A DNA stretch of 64,000 nt from Owenia fusiformis (Eukaryota > Annelida > Polychaeta > Sabellida > Oweniidae). Below, in pieces: positions 30,701 through 41,300 of the stretch. The stretch covers positions 11,601,181 to 11,665,180 of the forward strand of contig CAIIXF020000010.1 in NCBI GenBank assembly GCA_903813345.2, given 5' to 3'. Below the pieces are notes generated by a model. That model saw only the letters and a program-made list of their open reading frames with translations, searched no databases and was not told where the DNA came from. Both the position numbers and the translations under genes were made by a program. Position 1 is the first letter of the stretch, and each line of letters starts with the position of its first letter.

Positions 30701-32960
30701 TTGCCATTTTGCACGTCAATTGACGTGAATCACGCCAATAAGCATAATGTCCATTGTAATTCATAATTTAAACACCAGGTTAATTAGAAGACCTAGTGTT
30801 TAATATATATACAATCTAAGTAATATATATTTTATAGTACATATACTTTGGTAAACATTAATGATATATTAAATCCCAGGGAAGTATTTCATTCCAAAAT
30901 TGTGGAGAAAAATGCCGTTCAATCTTGTGAATTTTCTGTCAATGTTACGAACCAATGAAGTCACCACCGAACTTGCATTCTTGGAAAGTCTAAATCGATC
31001 GATGGAACGCTTTTTATTGCATTTTCTTCAAGTAATTAATCTAATCTAGCACTTGTATGCAGGAATTCGCGATCCTATGTGGGAATTTTGCGCTAGAACT
31101 AATCAAAGTTACCTCTCACGAATCCTAGAAAAACGCCATATTGGAATTACTAATACTCCTTCAATTGTCTAGATATCGTCTTTCCGACGGGTTTTATGAC
31201 AAAATTGGTACTGACCCAATGTTATTTTAATCTCTTAACACAACGTGATCCCCAATTCCGAGAAAAGACCACTGGAAATCACTAAAATGGGGTCTACTTT
31301 CCCTCTTCTTTTTGACCGGAAGTGTTTTCCTGACCTCGGTGTGTTGCCGATTTTTTCGTTTTTTTCTGGCTGGATTTAGTTTTAAACCTTCTTTACAATG
31401 ATCTAATGATTACCTTAAATGAATTTTGAACAATTTAAATTCCTATCCTTATTAGATCAGAATGTATTAGTTTTCTTTCGATCATTTGTTTACTTCCGGT
31501 TTGCTGTTGAATAAATATTCCGAGTAAACATTGACGTAAGCACATGATAATAGTTGTTAGTTCAAAATGCAACCCGGACAATAGCAAATGTTTATGATTA
31601 TAACTATTACATACGATGCAGATCATGATTTACCCACTAGTTTCCCAGTTTATAACTGCCTGTTGTCCTGCCGATAATATGTGAAACTTTTACAAGATAA
31701 TAGTTTGCACGTCAATTGCCGTGCAAAATATTGCATGTCACTTGACGGACATGACGGCAATTGCCGTTATTATCTATTGACATGCGCACTTATGCGTCAT
31801 AATTTCACGTCAATTGTCGTGCAACATGGCAATTGCCGTACTTCACGTTAAATGGGGTTATCGTCTCCACTGTCATATGCAATATATTTAAATATGTCTA
31901 TGAAACATTATATTTCAAACAATGTATGCCGAAGTAATCAATAACGCTGTCAATGTAGACGAACATCAAATTGTCCGCCATTTCTGACTCAGACGAAACA
32001 AAATGTGATGGTACTTTCAGACCATTTGGATGTGTTTGTTTTTTTCCGATTTACTCAAAATCGTGCAAGCCAAAACGAAGAATCTACTTCTTATGGCCTG
32101 GAAAAAAGGAAATGCAAGGAAAAAATGGCAATTCTGTGGGATTTCCATTCTTGGTGTTCATAATGAAATGAAAGACTATTATCAAGGTTATGTGTCTCTT
32201 CCTTGACCGTTGCTTTCCTGCAGTGATCTACTACTATTTGATGGCTGAATATCCTATCACTGTCAGCATACAATTGTCTTTCGGGGAACTTTATTACTTA
32301 CACATTTTGGTCCATTCCCTTTTTTGTGACAAAACGATCCATTTTCTATGAATTTATTTTTGAAAATAAAGTAGGTCATGCTCACTTGATTGCAATCTGA
32401 TGTCGAATCAAAGGTTCTAAGTTGAACTTTCCCATCAACAATAATTTAATAATCTTTTCTTTATATTTTCATTTTTGATTCAATCATGATAAAAAGAATG
32501 ATTTTGAATAAGTTGAATTGAAGGTAAAATGATATTGTGATACAAATTGGTGCCTGAAGACCAATTCCCACCTCTGCTCTGCGAATACAGAATTCTGGGA
32601 GGAGTGGAATTGTTCAAATAAGAGAAAATTGGGGTATTCAGGGGTTTCATTAGAATTTCCCACAAAGGGCTAATTAATGAAAACAACAGGCAAAATTAAT
32701 GGAAACCATAAATTTAAGGAAAAGTTGAAATCTTCTTAAAAGCAACAGGCGATTTTGTGAAAGCAACAGGTGAAAATTGCCTGTTGCCTGCCATTAATGA
32801 AACCCCTGGTATTGCAAAATAATTTTTCAACAAACTCTGTAATTTTGCATTATATATTTCAGCTGTTGTGATAGGCCATACGAAAGAAGGAGGCCAACAA
32901 GGAAGCACCAACAAGGCGGTGGACACTATTGCCAAATACCTGGAAGGTTTGAACATGTAG
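27798..32960 (+). CDS. Profilin, gene 2 (3 coding exons, 133 aa)
   Basis: An actin-monomer-binding protein, paralogous to gene 1. Exons: 27798-27911, 29588-29777 and 32863-32960 (phases 0 and 1, as in gene 1). It starts MSWDSYIDNLLGHASGN, then KACIIGIDGSKWTSDG. The middle exon gives ALKLTPTEAVTIGNAFKCKD and IKYQFLREDEGIVLGKKK, and the last ends VVIGHTKEGGQQGSTNKAV..IAKYLEGLNM. Relative to gene 1 it is two residues shorter, and most differences fall in the middle exon (for example LTPTEAVTIG for LQGQEGVNIA). Introns are far longer than in gene 1 because they hold a Foldback-like element, a 31-bp minisatellite, nested DNA elements (30473-32100) and a 170-bp element just before exon 3. Every residue class needed for the fold is kept, so it looks functional. 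Confidence 0.94.
27987..28742. mobile_element. Foldback (FB)-like element: 15-bp tandem-repeat termini, 9-bp target duplication
   Basis: The left terminus is GGGTACACCCCAGTTGTCCG followed by about 14 units of CCCAGTTGTCCGAAA (to about 28205). The right terminus (28675-28742) has four inverted units and ends GGGTTGACCCC. The direct repeat ATAAGATAG flanks the element at 27978-27986 and 28743-28751. The 470-bp centre is unique, with no transposase. This layout (long termini built from short tandem repeats, 9-bp duplication) is that of Drosophila FB/MULE-related foldback elements. It lies in profilin-2 intron 1. Confidence 0.88.
28787..29245 (+). repeat. 31-bp minisatellite with partial 62-bp higher-order structure
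   Basis: About 15 units of TAATATGATTGGTTTGACTC plus ATCCA(A/C)AT(G/C)TA, 31 bp each. Over about 28890-29090 two unit types (AATATGATTGGTTTGA and ACTAGGATTGGTTCGA) alternate, giving a 62-bp higher-order period. It lies in profilin-2 intron 1. Confidence 0.88.
30473..32100. mobile_element. TIR element (family of 2438-2893) interrupted by a second element
   Basis: The left part 30473-30660 (GCCGTAAGAAGTAAATTCTT and following) and right part 31873-32100 (ending CTACTTCTTATGGCC) match the uninterrupted copy at 2438-2893 in order. The break falls at CATCATA, where copy 2438 reads through. It lies in profilin-2 intron 2. Confidence 0.85.
30661..31872. mobile_element. 1.2-kb non-autonomous DNA element, CAGTGGAGACG termini, 5-bp target duplication
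   Basis: The termini CAGTGGAGACGATAACCCCA and their exact complement give at least 29 bp of perfect TIR (to TTTAACGTG). The direct repeat TCATA flanks it (30656-30660 and 31873-31877). Subterminal regions carry CAATTG-centred palindromes: CACGTCAATTGACGTG at 30712-30727, ACGGCAATTGCCGT at about 31753-31766, and several imperfect ones. There is no transposase ORF, and the superfamily is left open. Confidence 0.9.
32639..32808. mobile_element. 170-bp MITE, CAGGGGTTTCATTA termini, 5-bp target duplication
   Basis: It begins CAGGGGTTTCATTA and ends TAATGAAACCCCTG, flanked by GTATT at 32634-32638 and 32809-32813. The interior repeats AGCAACAGG/GCCTGTTGCCTG. It ends 54 bp before profilin-2 exon 3. 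Confidence 0.88.
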
Positions 32961-35705
32961 TGTCTCTATACTATAACACACACCTCGGTCAACACTACAA
33001 CATGGTGGCATATCCATAACACATAACAGATATTTGTTACAGATGAAACATTTTAGAACTGATGTTTTAATAGGGACATAAGGTAGTGGGTGTTTGATAC
33101 AACGGATTGGCTCACTTGTATTTCGGATATATTAATGAACTATTTGGAAAGAATTTTTCCAAGTTGTTGATACATTTTTATTTATCCTCTTGTTCCAGAT
33201 TAATCCAGAAAATGTAATTGTATTATAACTTGATAAGCTAGCTGTAAAAACCCTCTGAAAGTAGAAATAGAATAACTCACATTCATATGAATCTCTAACC
33301 AACAATCACTGTTTTTTAACTCTGAAGAAAACTGTTTCTTGTTTTTGTAATTTGATAAACTTGGGACTATAGACATATAACAAGGCAGCATTGAAATTGC
33401 ATGAGTACAATACTAATGTACAATAGATATTAATTAGCAACAGAGATGTGTCAACTTTGAACTTGTAAGATGAGGCTAGGTTCAATTATTCAGGAAGTTT
33501 TAAACATCTCTTTATTCTATGATTCTTGTGATGTCAAAGCTTGCTTATTGGAAGCAAATTCTTGAATATTTGCAAATTGATAAACCTATACCCAAACCAT
33601 TCATTTTGCAGTATGTTCTTGGAAACTATTTCAATGTTGTATACTTTGGGACCAAAACTGATATCTTGAATTGGAGCTGGTTTGATGGGCATATTCAGAG
33701 GATGATACTTTATGTGGTTACTACTACTTTGGTTACTATTTTCTATTTTATAAATGATAGTTTGGCCTTTTTGACCACTCCTACACAGTCTTGTTTGAAT
33801 GTAATATCTCATGAATATGCCCTTGGCTGTAAAATACTCAAATGTAATTCACGAGTGACAAATTGATCTAAGTCTGCAATATCGTAGTTAGGAGTATTTC
33901 AATCAATAAAATTGACATGATACATCCAAACTTGAGTGTATATTTGATTCTACTTTGAAAGTTCAGAATAGTTTGTTTTGCTTACTACTGAAACAATGTA
34001 TTAAGAACCAGTAGACTTGTACCTTTTTGTACACATTGTTTTGAAACTTGCCAGTTATTGTTATGTGGGTATGTACTTTTGATAATTAAATTTCTCAATG
34101 CTAATGTGAACATTTTTACAATTTTGTCAGTGTGTGAAAAAATATATACTTATTTCTCTATCAAGTAATATATGACTGTAACAATATTTACAAATCGAAT
34201 CTTATGTTATATTTTTCTGGGATAAACCATGGGCTTTCTCTTGAACCTTTGGTTTATCATTCCCAATCTACTATGTATGCATACTATGAGTGCCCTTTTG
34301 TGTGGTATTCATTATTATATTATTCCGGTGATATTCATATCCTGAACTTCAGATAAAATTATACGCCTATCCTACTAGTTGAGCAAGAGAAATTCAAAAT
34401 TGGATCAAAAAACAAGTGACCCTGGCCTATATTTCTGACAATTATCTGAAATGATGAACTCGGAAGAAGTACATGTTTGGTACATGTATATGAAGCTGCA
34501 ACACATAATTGACCGAGTCAAAAGTTAAAAAACAACCTGTAGTCATTGATTTTAAACTGTTGATAGCACAGGCTAAGGTCAAATCATTTTAAAAGTCGAT
34601 CGTTGTTGAGTTTTTATAATAACGATAATTTTGCTGGTGCTGCCATCTTTATATTGCCCCAAAACTATAGTTGATAAGGTACCTGACGTATATTTGGAAT
34701 TTCAAGTAAAATACTATTTTCGTGTCAATGTTAAAGCAAGTGGATCACCCATTACTTTTATATCCGTCATTGCTTTTTTGGATCTGAAACTAACAAGGGA
34801 GCAAACACAATTGGCTCCATATTTTTGATGAATCAAAATTAAAAATTAAGCCCGAAAAATAACTAGTAATACCAACAAAAAAGGCCCACTAATGGGAGCC
34901 AGGATTCGTATAGATGGCAGGTTGTTGTTCACATCTGGCGCATTGGTTTGTGTGTAAATATTGCTGTTTAAAAAACTTCAAGTTCACTACACATATCAAA
35001 CAAATACCATATTTCCTTCATTATTATTATTTACAAACATGTTTTAAGATTCAAAATCAAATGGTTTGGGATATTTTTAATCACATTTATCTTGGGAGAT
35101 TTTGGAGCAATATAAACATGTTAAAGTATGCTATTAAACCCACTGAATTTTTCGCCAGTATTGACAGTCCTGAAGGCCATTGGGTCACTAAGAATTTTTT
35201 CAGGGCCAAACTAAGGGGGGTTGGGCCTCCTGATATGATAGCCTTCGATCCGGCAAATATTTCTGTGCTATTTTCCGAATTAGCATGCGTTAACGTCGTA
35301 TTGGTGAGAAACACGCGGATTAACCAATTAATATGCATTTTGATCCGTCATTTGGAAGTCGAAATGACGAACAACCCGGTTAGTCAAAAAAGGCTTGAAT
35401 TAGTCGACTAACGGCCACTAACCATGATTTTATGACTTTTTATGCCACTGCAACTATCGAATGCCGCTTGGTTGAATTAGCGAACAGATCATAAGCCAGT
35501 GTAAGTAATAGTGCAGAATCAGCAGATTAACCCATTATAAAAATCAACGATCGGGTTTGACTCGACTGAAGCAAACGGAATGCATGACAGATACTATTCA
35601 TTAAATGAGTTGGCCATCAGAATTGCAATTAACCTGTCGGCCAGCCAGTTACATTCGGAAATCAAGCTTTTAATACCAACAAAAAGTTCCGAAAAGCAAG
35701 CCCAA
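32961..35705. other. Profilin-2 3' UTR and intergenic DNA
   Basis: The 3' UTR follows the TAG at 32958-32960. The longest ORFs (33519-33866, 34914-35411) show no family features, skewed composition or splice context, and are not called as genes. Confidence 0.4.
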
Positions 35706-36205
35706 TGTCCTGTTTAAGAACCCCTATTCTTTCTTTTGAAAATGGATTCTAGCAATACTATCCCATATATTTTATTTGTTGAGACTCGATCAACTTGAGT
35801 TCTTCTGAGAAAATGAGGATTTTAGCAAGAGTGCATTGACTCTTAACATGGGGACATACACTATTGACTTAGCACAGGTGTGAAAGAAATGATGGTCCCC
35901 CAGGGATTATGGTCCCCTTTCTTAACGGCCCTTACTGGCCCTGATTGCGTATAAGATAAGGAGGGAAAGAGTTGTATTTAGGTCACCATATAAATCAATG
36001 GAGAGTAGGACCATCATTTGATAGGACCTCCTACCCCATACACCGGGATACCATTGGGTATGTCACCATGTAAAGCCATTGTACCCTTGCTGAAATCCTC
36101 AGTTTCTCAGAAGAACTCAAGTTGATCGAATCTCAACAAGTAGATTCCTGTAAGATAGTATTGCTAGCAATTTCTAAAGTTTGAATAGGGGTTCTTAACA
36201 GGACA
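35706..36205. mobile_element. Foldback element, TGTCCTGTTTAAGAACCCCT termini (about 500 bp)
   Basis: Left arm 35706-35825 and right arm 36085-36205 are inverted: TGTCCTGTTTAAGAACCCCT against GGGGTTCTTAACAGGACA, TCAACTTGAGTTCTTCTGAG against CTCAGAAGAACTCAAGTTGA. The arms are about 115 bp each and roughly 85% alike. It is non-coding. Confidence 0.85.
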
Positions 36206-38394
36206 TAAAGCTTAGCTCATCAGAATACCCTTTTTCCTTTTACCCCCAGGGGAAGAGGGTCGAAGGAGGTTCGGATTTTGGACACCTGTTTGGGAGGATC
36301 CCTTGCCTTTTGTGAATGGTGATCGACGTACTCTACCATTTAGAGTAAAGGACCACGAATTGTTTGTAGAATGGATTTGGGGAGTTTTTTCTTTCACTTT
36401 GCTTGTGTTTTTCATGCCAAAACGTGTCAGGAACATATAGATACTCGAATGATGTTGATTGGACATCAGGGTGCAGAGAAATCGTAATTTTAGGCCACTT
36501 TAAATTGAAATCAATCCCTTAAATTATGGGCCTGGAAATTCGTAGACAAAACTTTACATACACGATTCTGGGATGGAAGATCAAGAAATGACTGCCTTAA
36601 TTTGTTAATACTCTAAAATATCTCTAAAAACTAATAATTTCGAGATTTTCATCCAGATAAAAATGTCTGAAAATTTGAACTCAATCCGTACAACACGGTT
36701 CCTCTGGAACTGCGAGGACAAAATTTAGTGAGACGAAAAACACCGACCGCCGATGTTGATAAAGGACCATACAGCTTTCTTATTTACAGAGGGTATCGAA
36801 TTTAACAGAACAATATGTGGTCATTAAAATATGTTTCAACTTCAACAACATCGTTCCACAAAGCATTCACATGCAAAATGTCACCGCCTGGCCTGGCTCC
36901 CACTTTTTGGACTAGTGTACCCTTATAGCACTCATTTCGAGGGGTGGATTATGCCCTAGCTTATATATTAGCCATGTAATGCACACTGGCGGCTCCAGAA
37001 GCTAACAAGGGGACCCACATTTTGAGTCAGCCCCCCCCCCCCTGGATACGCAAGTGATGCACATATTTTGCATATTTTATATTGTTTCATATGAAAGGAA
37101 TATCCGTTGATTTTTTTTGTTTGATTTGGTAATAAAGTACCCTATTGCAAATTAAATACAAATTCTGCTAAACAGATGATTATTCCAAAGTGCCTTACTG
37201 TAAAAATTCAACATTCAATTCACAGAGGGTATTGAATTGAACAGAACAGTATGTGGTCATTAAAATATAGTTTGTAATTGGTAATGAATGGATTATAAAT
37301 ATAGGAATTAAAAAGGGAATAAAAAGGATCTGTTGAGAATTTAAAAACATTCTCAATTACTTAAATACATTTTAGAAAATTTAAATTGTGAATACACAAC
37401 TTCATATTCACACAAAAATACCATGGCTTACCCTCCCAAGCTTAACAATTAGGGGATTAACAAATGTTTTATTAATTGATTTAATATACAATCAATCCTC
37501 CAGGTACATTCATTGAATACTGAGTCATACATTAAGTGATGATCCAATAAAGCCCAATAAATTGGGAAAAGTTATTTAAGTAAATATACATATACTGTAT
37601 CAAGAGGTTTTGTGTATAAAAATAAAGCAAAAATAAAACTCAATATTTTCAAATTGCTGTACACCTAAAATTACACTAAAGTAAATGGCACCTCTTACAA
37701 TAAGTGTTTGTCACAACATTAAAAAAGTATTTAAAATCTATGAACATCTACAGAATGTCAAAAACAAAATATATCCACGATGCAGTAAAACTTGGGTAAA
37801 AATAGGTAATAATGTATTGTATCATGCTGGAGTTAATACGGACCTTACAGAGTAATGCCTCAGTCCCATTTGATCTATGACAACCATACTACGATAGTAG
37901 CTTCCGAAAATTGAGAGAAATATGCAGCATAAAATATAGTGATAAGCAGTACGAATACGATGTAGATTTTCTTTATAGATTTTTTGAAGCTGAAGAGCAA
38001 ATGTGGCTGAGGCTTATCAACCTAATGTTCAGAATCCATATAACCACCCATTGCAGCATATATCATCCAATCTTGGAGCGTATGTCTTAGTGTTTCATTG
38101 TATAATCATTCCTTATTGTTTTAGGCTATCATAAAAGAACACTTGGTCAAGATCTTATAGATTTTCTGATTTTCCACTATCCTCAAAAAGGGTGGCCATA
38201 CAAACTCTGAACTGTACGCTATATCTGTGAAATTCAATCATAAAAGGCTAACAATTCAAAGGTTAGTCCAAAATTTAATTCCCTTAGAGTTGATATACAC
38301 TGTAACACACCATGTACCTAAAAGTTGTTGTTTTCAGCAGAGGAGGTTTTTTGACACCCTGTATATGACTTGAGTTTTAATATATAAGAATAAA
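36206..38394. other. Intergenic; one tiny MITE, otherwise no gene
   Basis: Apart from the element at 36984-37056, no feature is supported. The right end should be the PXYLP1 3' UTR. A mariner-like right terminus (TTGACACCCTGTA) occurs at about 38351-38363 without a visible partner. Confidence 0.4.
36984..37056. mobile_element. 73-bp MITE, CACTGGCGG family, 5-bp target duplication
   Basis: It begins CACTGGCGGCTCCAG and ends GGATACGCAAGTG, flanked by ATGCA (36979-36983 and 37057-37061). A run of C's precedes the right end, as in all members of the family. Confidence 0.85.
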
Positions 38395-41300
38395 TCACCT
38401 TTTCCTCAAAAAATCTCTGGAACAAATCTCTGAATATGTTTTCTTTGGGTTTAAATGTTTCAAAGACATACTTTTAGCAATGGCTGATTGGAAAACTTCC
38501 AACGGACACAGATCATCATGAATTTCATCCTCACAAAACATGAGATCCCTAGTCCTATCTTTACCATTATAGACAAATCTAACATATTGTTTTTCAGTTG
38601 ACTTTGAAGAATAATGTTCAAATATTGCTCTTGAAGCTAATCCTGGCCATTCACCTGATGAGATTCTTAGTGCATGAATAAGAGGCATTAGGGAGGAATC
38701 ATGGCCTGAGTATAGCGAAAACCGAATCTTGGATTTACCCTCAGCAATGGCTTGCATCCTCTGAGTTATATCCAAAAGGAATGGGTAAACTTTGAGCATG
38801 CTAACAGCAATATTCAAATCATTTTTAACATCTATGGCACCCATGTGGTCGAGAATTTTCCAGTTTTGATCAACCATTGGTATTTGAATGCATTTGTCCT
38901 TGAAACACGGAAGATCACGCCTATGACACATGTATCCCATGAATATATCTAGAAGCATGCCTGGGGACACAAATCTAGCGGCAGTTAATCCCATAGTCTT
39001 GGTAAGCTGATGCTTTATAACAGCAAGCCCTGTACTGTTTTGCAAGTAAGCAATAAGCTGGTGGAGCCATCTACTCTCAAGCTCCTGTAACAAAGGACAA
39101 TTTGTGTCACATGGAATTCCCAGATCCTCTGAGCAGAAATATACAGAATTGGTTTGTTCAATATTGATCTTGTTAAGGTCAAAGTTTGGATGAAATTCAC
39201 TCATCAATGCAATTGCACTCTGGTATGTCCGACTGCTGTCTGTGCTTACAAGAATATACTGTTCAGGATCAAAATCTGTCTTCAGGAGATTCCAGAAGTC
39301 TATATATTGTTCCCTGAGGTGCTCTCCATTGAGTAAATGCTGAAGGACACCTATAGCTGTAAGCTGTGCTGGTTGGCATAGTAACGTATCAGGATATAAT
39401 GAATAATGTTCAAAGGTCGATCGCTTTACAGGTTGTTTTATCTTCTTGAGAAATTTCACAACTTTTGGATTTCCGGAATGGTCGCTGTTTTCTAGATCAC
39501 AAAACATTAGTTTCATTTGTTCTGAGCCTGGGAGAGAGTGCATGGGGGCTCTGTCTCCATGACGAATCATCATGTGTACGGATCGCAGTTCATAACCATC
39601 CTTCACCCGACCTGAAAGATAATAAAATCAAAATCTCATCTGAATTTTTCAGATCCAATAATCAAAAAAGAAACAATTTGAAGAAGTATTTGAAGTTCTG
39701 TTATCTCAGCCAAGTTAAACGTATGAATGGTCCTTCAACATCTATTACTTTACTTTTGCGTTAAGAATTTTACAATGCTTTATTAAATTTCTTCCTATTC
39801 ATAATCAAAGATACTGGTAGTATCAAGTGGTACTGGTACCTTTCAATAGAACAAGTATTTGAATCAATCTATTTTTCATAATGGCTTGGACAGAGGGAAA
39901 AAACATCATATTACAGAATGACTCAGATGTATCAATGTACCAAAAGGGCCAAAATATTTTTACTGCATAAGTAACAGGCATTTTCAAAATAGACTTCCAA
40001 CAAAACTTCTTCTGTATCCTAACAAAGTACAATTTTGCTATAACTTTTGTTCTCTTGCATTTTTCTTCATGAAACTTTCACAACTAAAGAGACATATATC
40101 TGACCTTATTCTTCACAGATATCCTGACAATCAACCTGGTATTGACAAAGTTATGGTTACTATGGTAACCACTGTCATGGGCATGGGGGGCAACCTTGAG
40201 GGTTTCCATGATAAACCATTGTTATACATCTGTTGATATGGTCAAATTCTGATGTTATCAGTTTGTAGTTGTACTAACAAAGAGCTATGATATCACAATA
40301 TGTATAGTATAAACCCAAACCAAAATCTCAATCAGCTGATATCTGCAAAGAACACCTCCCTAGCCACACACTTCAAGGATGGCTTGAATAATATGTACTG
40401 GGTGGGTTGTCAAGCAGCAACCGTGCATTGATGCGGTAACTGGTCAACTCGTACCCAAGACAACTCGTACCCAAGTATATATTTTGGACTGGGCATGTGA
40501 ATAGATATACAATTGTAACATACTGTTCAGAATAGTTTAAAGTTTGAAGAAGAATTTTCGGAAGAAATTGATTTAATTTTGTGACATTTTGAGCTGAGTG
40601 TCAATTTATATTGACTATTATTTTATATTGGTCACAGATTCAGGATGTTCGAGTGAAGAGATGTTTATTCCACATATTCATAATCATTTTTCAAAAAATT
40701 GTATGTTTATGAGTGTTTGGAACAAGTGTCAGATCAAATGTTGTAATTATATTTATTTGTATATATGTTTGACAAAAAAATGTTGTGAACAAGCGCTTCA
40801 AGCACTTCTTTTATTTAATAAAAAAATGCTTTACTGATCCATTGAGAAAAAATGTCGTCTAAATTCAAAATAATATTGAGGCTTATTTGATTCACATTAC
40901 AACCTGAAAGCATTACTAACTCATTTTTTCCCCCAATGTGCACCCATTATACTGAAAATAATCTTGGGTACGAGTTGTCTTGGGTACCAGTTATCTTGGG
41001 TACGAGTTGTCTTGGGTACGAGTTGACTAGGAAACATTGATGCTAAGGGTGCACCTCATGAATGCAGCCCCATAGCCAGCCTTTGCCAAGAAGCATGTTT
41101 CAAAAAAATTCCAGGGGGTACACTTTACAGAACTTTGGACCAAATTCACTTGAAAAGTGCTCAGAATGGTGAAAAACAAAAATTTTTGGCAAGGGGATGG
41201 GGGTTGGTTTGACCACTGAAGACCAAACATCAACGGCTGAACATACAGAAAAAATTGGAGACTACGCTGTATTACAAAATGTCACCACTTCTGGAGGTGA

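Noticed and set aside
33519-33866. 115-codon ORF after profilin 2
   Set aside because: Low-complexity aromatic-rich translation of AT-rich DNA, with an equally long ORF on the opposite strand.
34914-35411. 165-codon ORF
   Set aside because: No recognisable family or domain pattern, composition like the surrounding AT-rich DNA, and no splice or promoter context.
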